Source of the DNA: Candidatus Aminicenantota bacterium | GTDB taxonomy: Bacteria; Acidobacteriota; Aminicenantia; Aminicenantales; Aminicenantaceae | Assembly (NCBI GenBank): GCA_016926925.1 | Contig: JAFGNQ010000083.1 | Coordinates: forward strand, 1-15,523 | Direction of reading: 5' to 3' | DNA: 15,523 bases | Shown here: one piece after another, positions 1 through 6,761 of the stretch | Numbering within the stretch: the stretch's first letter is position 1 | How the letters are laid out: the number at the start of each line of letters is the position of its first letter | Made by a program: the position numbers and the translations under genes | The notes under the pieces: model-generated | The model's database searches: none | Told to the model about the DNA's origin: nothing | What the model saw: only the letters and a program-made list of their open reading frames with translations

Positions 1-2
1 AT

Positions 3-299
3 ATTGTAACCAAACACCACAGTTGGGTTGATGGTTTAGAGGAAACTGAGGAAAAATCTGATGTTGCTCTCAATCAAGATTTTTGGATTTCTCCGGTTGA
101 AGAGAACAAGAATGCTTCCGATTCACCAAGTTTAAAATGTCATGATTTTGTCATCAAATCAGGAGACGGCAAGGATTCGTTTAAGGGAAACGGCAAGGTC
201 GAACAGATAAAACGAGGTGACGACTGCCATAGCTACGATGAATGCCGCGAAGTCAAGAAATTTCGCTGGCATTTCCGCAGGTTTAAAAAGAACAAATAG
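3..299 (+). CDS. 3' end of an unrecognised gene (partial)
   Basis: An open frame enters from the left edge and runs 98 codons to a TAG at 297-299, with no start visible inside the window. The C-terminal part is hydrophilic and mixed-charge, with three cysteines (in LKCHD, DDCHS and DECRE) and a strongly basic end (REVKKFRWHFRRFKKNK). No membrane segment or known domain is recognisable. An open run of this length would be uncommon by chance at this base composition, and the other two forward frames stop within the first 30 bases, so a real C-terminus is likely but not certain. The 183 bases between it and the next gene hold no clear terminator. Confidence 0.45.
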   Translation: MVTKHHSWVDGLEETEEKSDVALNQDFWISPVEENKNASDSPSLKCHDFVIKSGDGKDSFKGNGKVEQIKRGDDCHSYDECREVKKFRWHFRRFKKNK

Positions 300-471
300 A
301 AGTAATTGACATCTTCTGTGAACTGATTTTCCATTCCCAAGATGTTAAGGATCTAGTGCCGGAATACCCTAGTGAATGCGGCAATTTGGAATCTTTCTTA
401 GAAATGAGAAAAATCCCTTTCATTCGGTAGAGTATCATCGTAATATTATTAAATCTGAATCATTCATGATT

Positions 472-476
472 GGAGG
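472..476 (+). promoter_or_regulatory. Shine-Dalgarno site of the serine hydrolase gene
   Basis: GGAGG lies six bases before the ATG at 483 and fixes this start. The preceding gap (300-482) has a TTGACA at 306-311 without a good -10 partner and an AT-rich TAATATTAT at 441-449 without a good -35, so no promoter is called there. Confidence 0.75.
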
Positions 477-482
477 AAAAAT

Positions 483-2030
483 ATGAGAAAGCCTCTGTTC
501 CGGATTGTTTTCATTTTTATAATCGTGATTTTGTTGAATACCAGTACTGGTCTTCTTTTTTCTCAAAGCGACCCTCTCGAAGGACTCGACGATTACATCC
601 TGAAGGCTATGAAAGACTGGGAAGTTCCCGGATTGGCAGTGGCCATTGTAAAGGATGATAAAATCGTCCTGGCAAAAGGATACGGACTGAAAGAAATCGG
701 AAAGAACGACCCGGTGAATGAAAACACCTTGTTCGCCATCGGTTCCAACACCAAAGCCTTTACGGCCACGGCCTTAGCTTTCCTTGTACAGGATAAAAAA
801 CTGTCCTGGGACGATCGGGTGATCGATCACCTCAAAGGATTTCAGCTGTACGATCCTTATGTGACCCGCGAGATAACGGTCAGGGATCTGCTCTGCCACC
901 GCAGCGGACTCGGCAGGAGAGGGGATGCTCTCTGGTACGGACAGGACTTCAGCCGCGAAGAGATAATCAGGCGGGTACGTTTCCTGAAACCCAATTCCAG
1001 CTTCCGGTCGCAGTTCGGCTATCAGAATATTATGTTTCTGACAGCCGGGCAGTTGATACCGGCCATCACCGGAAAGAGCTGGGACGATTTCATCAAAGAG
1101 CGCATCTTCAAACCTCTAGCCATGAACCGGAGCAACACCAGCCCCAAAGACCTCGTCGGTGTCGATAATGTAGCCACACCCCATACAAAGAAAAACGGTC
1201 AGGGAATAGCGATTCCCTACCGGAATATTGACAACATCGCTCCTGCGGGTTCGATCAATTCCAGCGTGGCGGAGATGACCCATTGGCATCGCTTCCTTCT
1301 CGGTAAAGGAAAATATGAAGGAAAACAGGTTCTGGATTCGAGCATACTGCAGGAGACCTTCAATCCGAACATCGTCATGACAGCCGGACCGGAAAGGCAA
1401 AAGATGTATCCTTCGAATCATTTCCAGGCTTACGGCATGGGCTGGGTTCTTGAAGACTACAGGGGCCGCCTCATCATCTGGCACAATGGGGGCATCGACG
1501 GCATGCTGTCGCAACAGGGTATTCTTCCGGAAGAAAACCTGGGCATCGTCGTGCTCACCAACAACGATCGCAACAGATTGGATGCAGCCCTTTTCTACAG
1601 GATCGTGGATGCCTTCCTCGGTGATCCGGTCAAGGACTGGAGTGCCGCCATTATGGAACAGGTCAAAGAAGGTCAAATTCGGGCAGAGAAGATGAGGAAG
1701 GAGATTGAAGAGAGTCGTATCCTCAACACGAAACCCAGCTTGGAAGCGGTCGGTTACTGTGGAAGGTACGAACACGAAATGTACGGAACAGCTGAGGTGA
1801 AGCTCGAGGACGGAAAGCTCATACTTTACTACAATTCCAAACCCATGGGAGTGCTCGACCACTGGCATTACGATACATTCCGGGTGAATCCAAAGCCCTT
1901 CGGAACCCATCACTTCAATGAGATTCTCGAAGAAGCCTTCGTTACGATCACTTTGAACGCGCGGGGAAAAGTGGACGAGATAGACATAGAGGGCTTGGCT
2001 GAATTCGAACCAGTGCCCGAAGTTAAATAG
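483..2030 (+). CDS. Secreted serine hydrolase, class C beta-lactamase / D-aminopeptidase fold, with DUF3471-like tail
   Basis: This is an exported serine hydrolase of the class C beta-lactamase / penicillin-binding-protein superfamily. Residues 1-28 form a signal peptide (basic start, long hydrophobic core, cleavage near LLFSQ-S). The catalytic domain spans about 35-380. It has the S-x-x-K motif at S88-N-T-K91 (nucleophile Ser88, general base Lys91), Y-x-N at Y180-Q-N182, and an H-N-G motif at 334-336 in place of the KTG triad. Residues about 423-508 (YCGRYEHEMYG onward) resemble the C-terminal DUF3471 domain often fused to these enzymes. Members act on beta-lactams, D-amino-acid peptides, esters or amides, so the substrate cannot be named. 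It is probably periplasmic. It appears to be transcribed alone: a 346-base gap with a possible terminator follows. Confidence 0.9.
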   Translation: MRKPLFRIVFIFIIVILLNTSTGLLFSQSDPLEGLDDYILKAMKDWEVPGLAVAIVKDDKIVLAKGYGLKEIGKNDPVNENTLFAIGSNTKAFTATALAFLVQDKKLSWDDRVIDHLKGFQLYDPYVTREITVRDLLCHRSGLGRRGDALWYGQDFSREEIIRRVRFLKPNSSFRSQFGYQNIMFLTAGQLIPAITGKSWDDFIKERIFKPLAMNRSNTSPKDLVGVDNVATPHTKKNGQGIAIPYRNIDNIAPAGSINSSVAEMTHWHRFLLGKGKYEGKQVLDSSILQETFNPNIVMTAGPERQKMYPSNHFQAYGMGWVLEDYRGRLIIWHNGGIDGMLSQQGILPEENLGIVVLTNNDRNRLDAALFYRIVDAFLGDPVKDWSAAIMEQVKEGQIRAEKMRKEIEESRILNTKPSLEAVGYCGRYEHEMYGTAEVKLEDGKLILYYNSKPMGVLDHWHYDTFRVNPKPFGTHHFNEILEEAFVTITLNARGKVDEIDIEGLAEFEPVPEVK

Positions 2031-2118
2031 TAAAGCGATTTTCTGAAGTCAGCGAGGAGCTGCTTTCTGACAGAGTAGAAATTCCTCATTCAGTTGTTGA
2101 TTGTCATAAAGGATCGAA

Positions 2119-2187
2119 GCCGGCTGTTTAAAATTAAAGAGGGGTAAAAGCATAGGGGATTGAGAGGGGGAACTCTCCCCAGCCGGC
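2119..2187. repeat. Inverted repeat GCCGGCTG / CAGCCGGC enclosing G tracts
   Basis: GCCGGCTG at 2119-2126 is perfectly complementary to CAGCCGGC at 2180-2187. The 53-base interior carries GGGG at 2141-2144 and 2155-2158 and GGGGG at 2166-2170. A local hairpin GAGAG (2162-2166) / CTCTC (2173-2177) is also possible. The element could be a structured RNA leader or 3' end, but no known riboswitch class is recognised. Confidence 0.35.
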
Positions 2188-2268
2188 AAAAGAGAGCCAT
2201 ATCGATCATATAGACAATTCGCAATTTTCTTTCATTCCATTAAGGGGAAAATATTTTTCTGTTCTGAT

Positions 2269-2313
2269 TCGCTCGAATTTCATTTCGGGCATGGACAGAG
2301 CGAGATTTTTTTT
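2269..2313 (+). terminator. Probable intrinsic terminator
   Basis: TCGCTC (2269-2274) pairs with GAGCGA (2298-2303). The 23-base loop can form an inner CGAA/TTCG stem. Eight consecutive T (2306-2313) follow two bases after the stem. The short outer stem is its weak point. It would separate the serine hydrolase transcript from the outer-membrane cluster. Confidence 0.4.
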
Positions 2314-2376
2314 GGAATAAAAGGCCGGCTTGGTTGGTCTAACGAGTCTAATGAAGGTTCTAAGTGTGAGGTCAAT

Positions 2377-2964
2377 ATGAGATGGAAAAAAGCGATCGAC
2401 CATTCAGGAAGTGTCATTCCGATTATGCTCCTGGTTTGTCTCTTGGTCTTTTCTACGATCTGTTGTGACAGCATATTCGGTACTGATGAGGCCGATGATA
2501 CGACCACCGATGAAGATGAAGAAGCGAGGATTATCGTAACCAATAATTTCGGCGAGAGTTTGGATATCTATATGGACGGGACCTTTCTGTTTTCATTGAA
2601 TCATGATGACAGCGAGACTATAGATGATGTATCCCTTGATGAGCATACACTCGAAGCGAAAAAACTGACTACAACTACAGTCGTTGCCTCTGCCGAAATC
2701 GACGTTACCAATTACATCGACTATTCTTGGAGTATCGATGATCCACCGGATATAAATGTGACGAATCAATACGGGCATACTCTAAAAGTTTATATGGACG
2801 GGAATTATCAGTTCGATATTGTGGATGAGGAAAACAGGTGGATCGTAGATGTTTCTTTTGGTGAGCGTTTTTTAAAAGCCAATAGGGCCAGCGATGGAAA
2901 GGAAGTTGCTTCCATCACTCTGGATATTTCGGAAAACAAGGATTATACCTGGACGGTCGAATAG
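2377..2964 (+). CDS. Lipoprotein-like protein with two tandem repeat modules (paralogue 1)
   Basis: The function is unknown. A basic N-terminus and a hydrophobic segment (about residues 13-28) end in Cys29-Cys30. The residues before the cysteines (STI) do not fit the strict lipobox, so lipidation is plausible but unproven. An acidic linker (36-50, rich in D/E/T) precedes two copies of a module of about 70 residues, at 51-120 and 125-195. Each copy shows a beta-rich pattern: I-x-V-T-N, G-x-x-L-x-I/V-Y-M-D-G, an F-x-L/I strand, a V-S-x-x-E/G-x-x-L-x-A strand, and an ending Y-[ST]-W-[ST]. The shape resembles small PEGA-like beta-sandwich domains, but I do not recognise a named family. The gene at 3719 is a clear paralogue, and a barrel protein gene lies between them. 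It probably faces the periplasm or the cell surface. Confidence 0.8.
   Translation: MRWKKAIDHSGSVIPIMLLVCLLVFSTICCDSIFGTDEADDTTTDEDEEARIIVTNNFGESLDIYMDGTFLFSLNHDDSETIDDVSLDEHTLEAKKLTTTTVVASAEIDVTNYIDYSWSIDDPPDINVTNQYGHTLKVYMDGNYQFDIVDEENRWIVDVSFGERFLKANRASDGKEVASITLDISENKDYTWTVE
2527..2961 (+). repeat. Tandem repeat modules A1 and A2 of lipoprotein paralogue 1
   Basis: Two in-frame copies of a module of about 70 codons lie at roughly 2527-2736 and 2749-2961. Shared landmarks are VTN, YMDG and the closing YSWSI / YTWTV. The second copy is more like the second copy in the paralogue at 3719 (both contain VDEENRW and INVTN) than like its own neighbour. This means the two-module protein existed before the gene duplicated. 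Confidence 0.8.
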
Positions 2965-3007
2965 AGTGAATCATCCATAAGAAATGTCAATGATAGTGAA
3001 GGTGCTT

Positions 3008-3031
3008 ATGCCGTTAAACAAAAAAGAATAA
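3008..3031 (+). CDS. Possible seven-codon leader peptide (MPLNKKE)
   Basis: ATG at 3008 follows GAAGG (2998-3002) with a five-base spacer and reads seven codons to a TAA at 3029-3031. The TAA sits one base before the ATG of the barrel protein gene (3033). That downstream ATG has no good SD of its own, so termination at the leader could supply reinitiating ribosomes. The evidence is only positional; it may be a chance ORF. Confidence 0.2.
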   Translation: MPLNKKE

Positions 3032-3032
3032 A

Positions 3033-3689
3033 ATGCGAAAACACGTGATCACTCTGCTTTTATCCTTCGTCATGATCGGAGGCACTGTCGAAGCCTCCGA
3101 TCTTTTCAAAAAATTCCACATCACCGTCAAGCCTACAGGATTGTTGGCGCTTAGCGGTTACTACAATGATTCAACAAAATTGAGAGAAGCGGTGAATCCG
3201 GGTCTCGGTTTCGGGGTGGGCTTCAGGTATGAACTCAGTAACAACGTCTACCTCGATTTCGGTTACAGCTACAACTGGCTCTCTGTGAAAGAAGACTACA
3301 GGCTGTTTGATTATCAGCACCAGATGCCGGCCTTTGAGATGCAAAATTTCGTACTCAACGGGAATTTTTACCTCAAATCGGGCTATTTCATCGAGCCCTA
3401 CCTCACTCTGGGAGGTGGAATCTCCTATTGGAAGTTCAGCCAAGACACTTTTGGATCCGGAGTTTGGCCAGCACCGGGGAATTCGGAAGAGAGTTTTTCC
3501 GATATCAGCCCGTTGTTGAACATCGGGCTGGGAGTCGAAGTGTTCGCTTTTAAGCTGTTCTCTATTGTTTGCGAAGTGAAATACAACTATCTCTTCTCGA
3601 GAAATCCAGCCAAGTTCAAAACGGATGATTTCACGCAGCAGGATTACCTGACTTTACATCTGGGCGTGGTTTTCAGGTTCGGAAAGTGA
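3033..3689 (+). CDS. Outer-membrane beta-barrel protein
   Basis: A 218-residue protein with a signal peptide (cleavage likely after VEA, residue 21) and a body of alternating hydrophobic/polar, glycine- and aromatic-rich strands, for example about 57-67, 73-81, 106-115, 119-131 and 161-171. It ends in a strand (LTLHLGVVFRF, 206-216) with aromatic residues near the C-terminus, as outer-membrane barrels do. Its size fits a small eight-strand OmpA/OmpW-type barrel (OMP_b-brl-like). No catalytic motif is seen. It lies between two paralogous lipoprotein genes and upstream of an Omp85 gene, so it may be a client or partner of that assembly factor. Its start lacks a good SD; see the possible leader ORF just upstream. 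Confidence 0.8.
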   Translation: MRKHVITLLLSFVMIGGTVEASDLFKKFHITVKPTGLLALSGYYNDSTKLREAVNPGLGFGVGFRYELSNNVYLDFGYSYNWLSVKEDYRLFDYQHQMPAFEMQNFVLNGNFYLKSGYFIEPYLTLGGGISYWKFSQDTFGSGVWPAPGNSEESFSDISPLLNIGLGVEVFAFKLFSIVCEVKYNYLFSRNPAKFKTDDFTQQDYLTLHLGVVFRFGK

Positions 3690-3718
3690 TGGAGGGTGCT
3701 GAAAAAAGGGGCCGACTC

Positions 3719-4294
3719 ATGAATATGCGCAAATCAAGCTCAATGGATTCAGCTTCAGCAATCAAAAAAACATTCCTAGTCGCATTGTTAGTCTTATCGA
3801 TCTGGAACTGCAAAAGCCCGACGAGTCCGAACAACGAGGGAGAAGCGGATATCATAGTGTACAGCAAAATCGATGAGGTATTGGATATCTACATGGATGG
3901 TGTGTTTCAATTTTCCTTGAATTATAAGAATTCCATGGAGATCGACAACGTCTCGTTCGATACGCATGAGCTGGAGGCAAAGAAGAGAGGAACGGAAATT
4001 TTGCTTGACTCTGCAACCATCGAAGTTGAAGAGGAGATCGATTACGGCTGGTGGATTGAAGACCCGGCCGATATCAATGTTACGAACAGTTTTGGCGAAA
4101 CATTAAAAATCTACATGGATGAAATCTATCAATTCGATCTTGTCGATGAAGAGAACCGGTGGATCATCGATGTTTCCTGGGGAGAACATTTTTTGAAAGC
4201 ACTAAGAATCAGTGACGGCGGACAGGTCGCATCGAAGACGATAGATATCACCGATGATTTGGATTATACATGGACCATAGATAAGCCAAAATGA
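3719..4294 (+). CDS. Lipoprotein with two tandem repeat modules (paralogue 2)
   Basis: The function is unknown; it is a paralogue of the protein encoded at 2377. The frame is open from a GTG at 3686, but AAGGGG at 3706-3711 places an SD seven bases before the ATG at 3719, so 191 residues are preferred. The signal segment (about 15-30) ends in WN-Cys31 followed by KSPTSPNN. That is a lipoprotein-like context (Cys, then a S/P/N-rich tether), although the lipobox is non-canonical. Two modules follow at 43-113 and 117-187. The first module has diverged (VYSKIDE in place of VTNxFGE), and the second lacks the G of YMDG (YMDEIYQF). The TGA overlaps the ATG of the Omp85 gene as ATGA (4291-4294), implying translational coupling. 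Confidence 0.8.
   Translation: MNMRKSSSMDSASAIKKTFLVALLVLSIWNCKSPTSPNNEGEADIIVYSKIDEVLDIYMDGVFQFSLNYKNSMEIDNVSFDTHELEAKKRGTEILLDSATIEVEEEIDYGWWIEDPADINVTNSFGETLKIYMDEIYQFDLVDEENRWIIDVSWGEHFLKALRISDGGQVASKTIDITDDLDYTWTIDKPK
3845..4279 (+). repeat. Tandem repeat modules B1 and B2 of lipoprotein paralogue 2
   Basis: Two in-frame copies of the same module of about 70 codons as in the gene at 2377, at roughly 3845-4057 and 4067-4279. Similarity to the paralogue is visible in both DNA and protein: GATATCTAYATGGAYGG codes for the IYMDG strand in A1 and B1. Confidence 0.75.
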
Positions 4295-6624
4295 AAAAAA
4301 CGGCCTTAATCTCAATTATTGTTTTCTGCTTGCCCTTCGTTCTTTTCGGTCAGGAAATCATAGAGAAGATAGAAATCGAAGGGAATGAGCGGGTAACGGC
4401 GGAGACTATCCTCTATTATTTATCAGCCAGAGAAGGTGATTATTTCAGTTTGGACTTGTTGCGTAAGGATTTCAAGGTTTTATGGTCGACGGGGTTTTTT
4501 GCGAACATAAAAATCGAACAGCAGAACGGCACAAAAGGGAAAATCGTTAAAATCAAGGTCGAGGAGAACCCTGTCATTAAAGACATCATTTACAAGACCG
4601 GGAAGAAAGTTAAAGAAGATGCGATCGTCAACAAGCTCAAGGAGCAAAACCGGTATCTCCTGCCCTATTCCTACTACAGCCCTTATAAGGTGCAACAGAT
4701 AAAGAATACGATAGAGGAGCTCTTATCGGATAAAGGCATCAGTGCGGGCAAAGTGGAATCGGAAACCTCAACGGCGGGAAAGAATGAGCTGGCGATTGTA
4801 TTCCGTATCGATGAAGGCCCGAAAATCAGGGTGTCGGATATCACCTTTGAAGGAAAGACCCAACTACCCGAAAACACCTTGTTGAGAGCTTTCAAGGAGA
4901 ATAAAAAGCACGGTTTGCTTTCCTGGATCGGGGGAAAGGACGCTTTTAAGGAAAACAAACTCAGCGAAGACATCGATAATCTCAGGACGACATATCACGA
5001 TCATGGCTATATGGAGGCCATTATCGGCCAGCCGAAAATCGAAGAAGTCGAGAAACGGACCATCCTGTTTAAAAAACAACAGATGAAGAAATTGATCATT
5101 CCCATTGAAGCGGGAGAACGCTACACCGTGGGTTCCATATCTATTGAGGGAAACAAAGTGTTCAACGGGGAATCCCTTCGCTCTTTGATCAAGTATGAGG
5201 AAGGCGATTTCTACAGCACGGAAGAGCGGGAAGAGGCCGTGAAAAAGATCGGCGAGCTCTATCAGAATTTCGGTCATCTTTACGCGCAGATACGGCCTGT
5301 TGAAAGTCTCGACCCCAAAAATAAGCGGGTTAACGTGAATTACAACATTTATGAAGGCGAAGTGGCGCATCTCAACAGGTTGAGCATTCAGGGAAACACA
5401 TATACGAAAGACAAAGTCATCAGGCGTGAGATATTGATTCGCGAAGGCGACAGATTCAGCTTCGCCTTGTTCAAAGACAGCATTCTGCGCATGAATCAGT
5501 TGGGATTGGTGGAGCTTGACGGCGAGCCCGAGGTCAATCCGAATCCCGAGGATCCAACTCTTATAGACGTCAAACTCAAAGTCAAAGAAATGCAGCGGAA
5601 CAACATCCAGTTCACGGCCGGTTACAGCGGTTACCAAGGACCTTTCGTTGCCATAAGCTACGGAACCGTCAATTTCCTTGGGGCAGGGGAAAAGCTCGAT
5701 CTGACGTTTCAGTATGGAAAGAGAATCCGGAATTATATGGTCGGTTTTACCGAACCCTATATTTTCGACAGACCCATATCATTGGGATTCAGCATTTATA
5801 ATCGCTACTATGTCTATCCCGGTCTCTACGATCAAAAATCGGTGGGAAGCACTCTCAACTTGGGCATGAGGCTCAGGGGCTATTGGAGTGCAAGTCTGGC
5901 CTACAGTTATGAATACGTGACTCTTGAATCGCCTTCCGAGGATTACGGAGGCGATTATTATTCCTATTACGGATACAGCTCCTACTCTTACGGCGGAATT
6001 TACAGCTACGGAAAATACAATGTAAGCAGCATAACCCCGGCTGTTTACAGAAACACCGTGGACAATCCTTTGACGCCTTCGAGAGGATCTCTTTATTTGC
6101 TGAGCTGCAAATTCGCCGGGGGTATTCTGGGTGGGGATGTTTCGATTATAAAGCCGCGAATCGAGCTGGCTCGCTACATCCCTACAGTCTTGAATCAATC
6201 TATCGGACTTCATTTGGAATACCAATTCATCCATTCTCTGTCTGATTCGGATCTTCCGTTCTGGGAAAAATTTTACCTCGGAGGCGAGCGCTCCATCAGG
6301 GGCTATGATATTTATACCATAGGTCCGCGCTCTGATTCGGGACAGCTCAAAGGCGGCACCAAATCCCTTGTCCTTAACTTCGAGTACATCATCCCTGTCG
6401 GCGGCCCGCTGTATGCCATCTTGTTCTACGATGCCGGCAATGCCTTTGATGAAGACAATCCTTTCCGTTTGGGCGATCTTTACACATCCGCCGGTTTAGA
6501 AGCCCGGATTTTCGTTCCCGCACTTCGAGTCCCCTTCAGACTTATTTTTGCCTACAACAACCGCTTTACCACTCGGAACGAAAGCCATTTCAATTTTCGA
6601 TTTGCTATCGGAACCACTTTTTAG
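4291..6624 (+). CDS. Omp85/BamA-family outer-membrane assembly protein, five POTRA domains
   Basis: A 777-residue Omp85-superfamily protein that would insert or secrete outer-membrane proteins. It has a signal peptide at 1-20 (cleavage near LFG-QE). Five POTRA domains can be outlined at about 22-92, 95-175, 178-273, 278-356 and 359-433, with the usual I-x-G-N/K-x-x-x and E-G-D starts. The barrel (Bac_surface_Ag type) spans about 440-777. It has the TEPYIFDRPISLG segment, the DNPLTPSRG motif (591-599) and the loop-6 signature IRGYD (669-673), and it ends in Phe777. The length fits BamA. A tyrosine/serine/glycine-rich loop lies at about 551-576. The start overlaps the stop of the upstream lipoprotein gene. 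The usual bamA neighbours (skp, lpxD) are absent, so this may be a second, dedicated Omp85 rather than the housekeeping one. Confidence 0.9.
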   Translation: MKKTALISIIVFCLPFVLFGQEIIEKIEIEGNERVTAETILYYLSAREGDYFSLDLLRKDFKVLWSTGFFANIKIEQQNGTKGKIVKIKVEENPVIKDIIYKTGKKVKEDAIVNKLKEQNRYLLPYSYYSPYKVQQIKNTIEELLSDKGISAGKVESETSTAGKNELAIVFRIDEGPKIRVSDITFEGKTQLPENTLLRAFKENKKHGLLSWIGGKDAFKENKLSEDIDNLRTTYHDHGYMEAIIGQPKIEEVEKRTILFKKQQMKKLIIPIEAGERYTVGSISIEGNKVFNGESLRSLIKYEEGDFYSTEEREEAVKKIGELYQNFGHLYAQIRPVESLDPKNKRVNVNYNIYEGEVAHLNRLSIQGNTYTKDKVIRREILIREGDRFSFALFKDSILRMNQLGLVELDGEPEVNPNPEDPTLIDVKLKVKEMQRNNIQFTAGYSGYQGPFVAISYGTVNFLGAGEKLDLTFQYGKRIRNYMVGFTEPYIFDRPISLGFSIYNRYYVYPGLYDQKSVGSTLNLGMRLRGYWSASLAYSYEYVTLESPSEDYGGDYYSYYGYSSYSYGGIYSYGKYNVSSITPAVYRNTVDNPLTPSRGSLYLLSCKFAGGILGGDVSIIKPRIELARYIPTVLNQSIGLHLEYQFIHSLSDSDLPFWEKFYLGGERSIRGYDIYTIGPRSDSGQLKGGTKSLVLNFEYIIPVGGPLYAILFYDAGNAFDEDNPFRLGDLYTSAGLEARIFVPALRVPFRLIFAYNNRFTTRNESHFNFRFAIGTTF

Positions 6625-6685
6625 GTTGGACACCTGTGGGAAGCTAAACGGCATACACTCAAATCTTCGCCTGTAAAAAAATCAA

Positions 6686-6714
6686 TTGACAAAGAAAAAA
6701 TAAAGCATTATTTT
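6686..6714 (+). promoter_or_regulatory. Sigma-70-type promoter of the IclR gene
   Basis: TTGACA (6686-6691) and TATTTT (6709-6714) are separated by 17 bases, giving an expected start near 6721. The leader of about 40 bases contains the operator at 6733-6760 and no SD site. Confidence 0.65.
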
Positions 6715-6732
6715 TATTTATGAATGTTCGCA

Positions 6733-6760
6733 TATAGAATATCTATTCTATAATAGAATA
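6733..6760 (+). promoter_or_regulatory. Triple half-site operator, probable IclR autoregulatory site
   Basis: TATAGAATA (6733-6741), a TC spacer, then TATTCTATA (6744-6752) form a perfect 9+2+9 inverted repeat. TATTCTAT (6744-6751) also pairs with ATAGAATA (6753-6760) across one base, as an 8+1+8 palindrome. Three alternating half-sites therefore sit between the promoter and the start codon. IclR-family proteins commonly bind palindromes of this TTC...GAA type near their own gene, so autorepression is likely. Confidence 0.65.
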
Positions 6761-6761
6761 C

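Larger units (their letters stand above)
2031..2376 (+). other. Intergenic region between serine hydrolase and outer-membrane cluster
   Basis: This 346-base stretch has no convincing gene. It holds a wide inverted repeat (2119-2187) enclosing three G tracts, a probable intrinsic terminator (2269-2313), and about 60 bases that should contain the promoter of the lipoprotein gene. No confident -35/-10 pair could be picked there. A weak SD-like GAGG (2368-2371) precedes the ATG at 2377. Confidence 0.5.

Noticed and set aside
455..466. CTGAATCATTCA shared exactly with 12014-12025
   Set aside because: A 12-base match between two sites is expected several times by chance in a 15.5-kb window, and the two contexts (before a start, at a stop on the other strand) do not correspond.
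470..658. A short ORF overlapping the start of the serine hydrolase gene
   Set aside because: Its start lies on the SD of the real gene and its frame has no supporting feature.
1116..1913. A long minus-strand ORF (265 codons) inside the serine hydrolase gene
   Set aside because: The plus-strand frame has all family motifs; the antisense frame has none and is a composition shadow.
2141..2170. G-quadruplex in the intergenic G tracts
   Set aside because: Only three tracts of four or more G occur close together; the fourth is about 75 bases away.
4864..5637. A 257-codon minus-strand ORF inside the Omp85 gene
   Set aside because: It lies within POTRA-coding sequence, and its translation shows no domain, signal peptide or SD-supported start.
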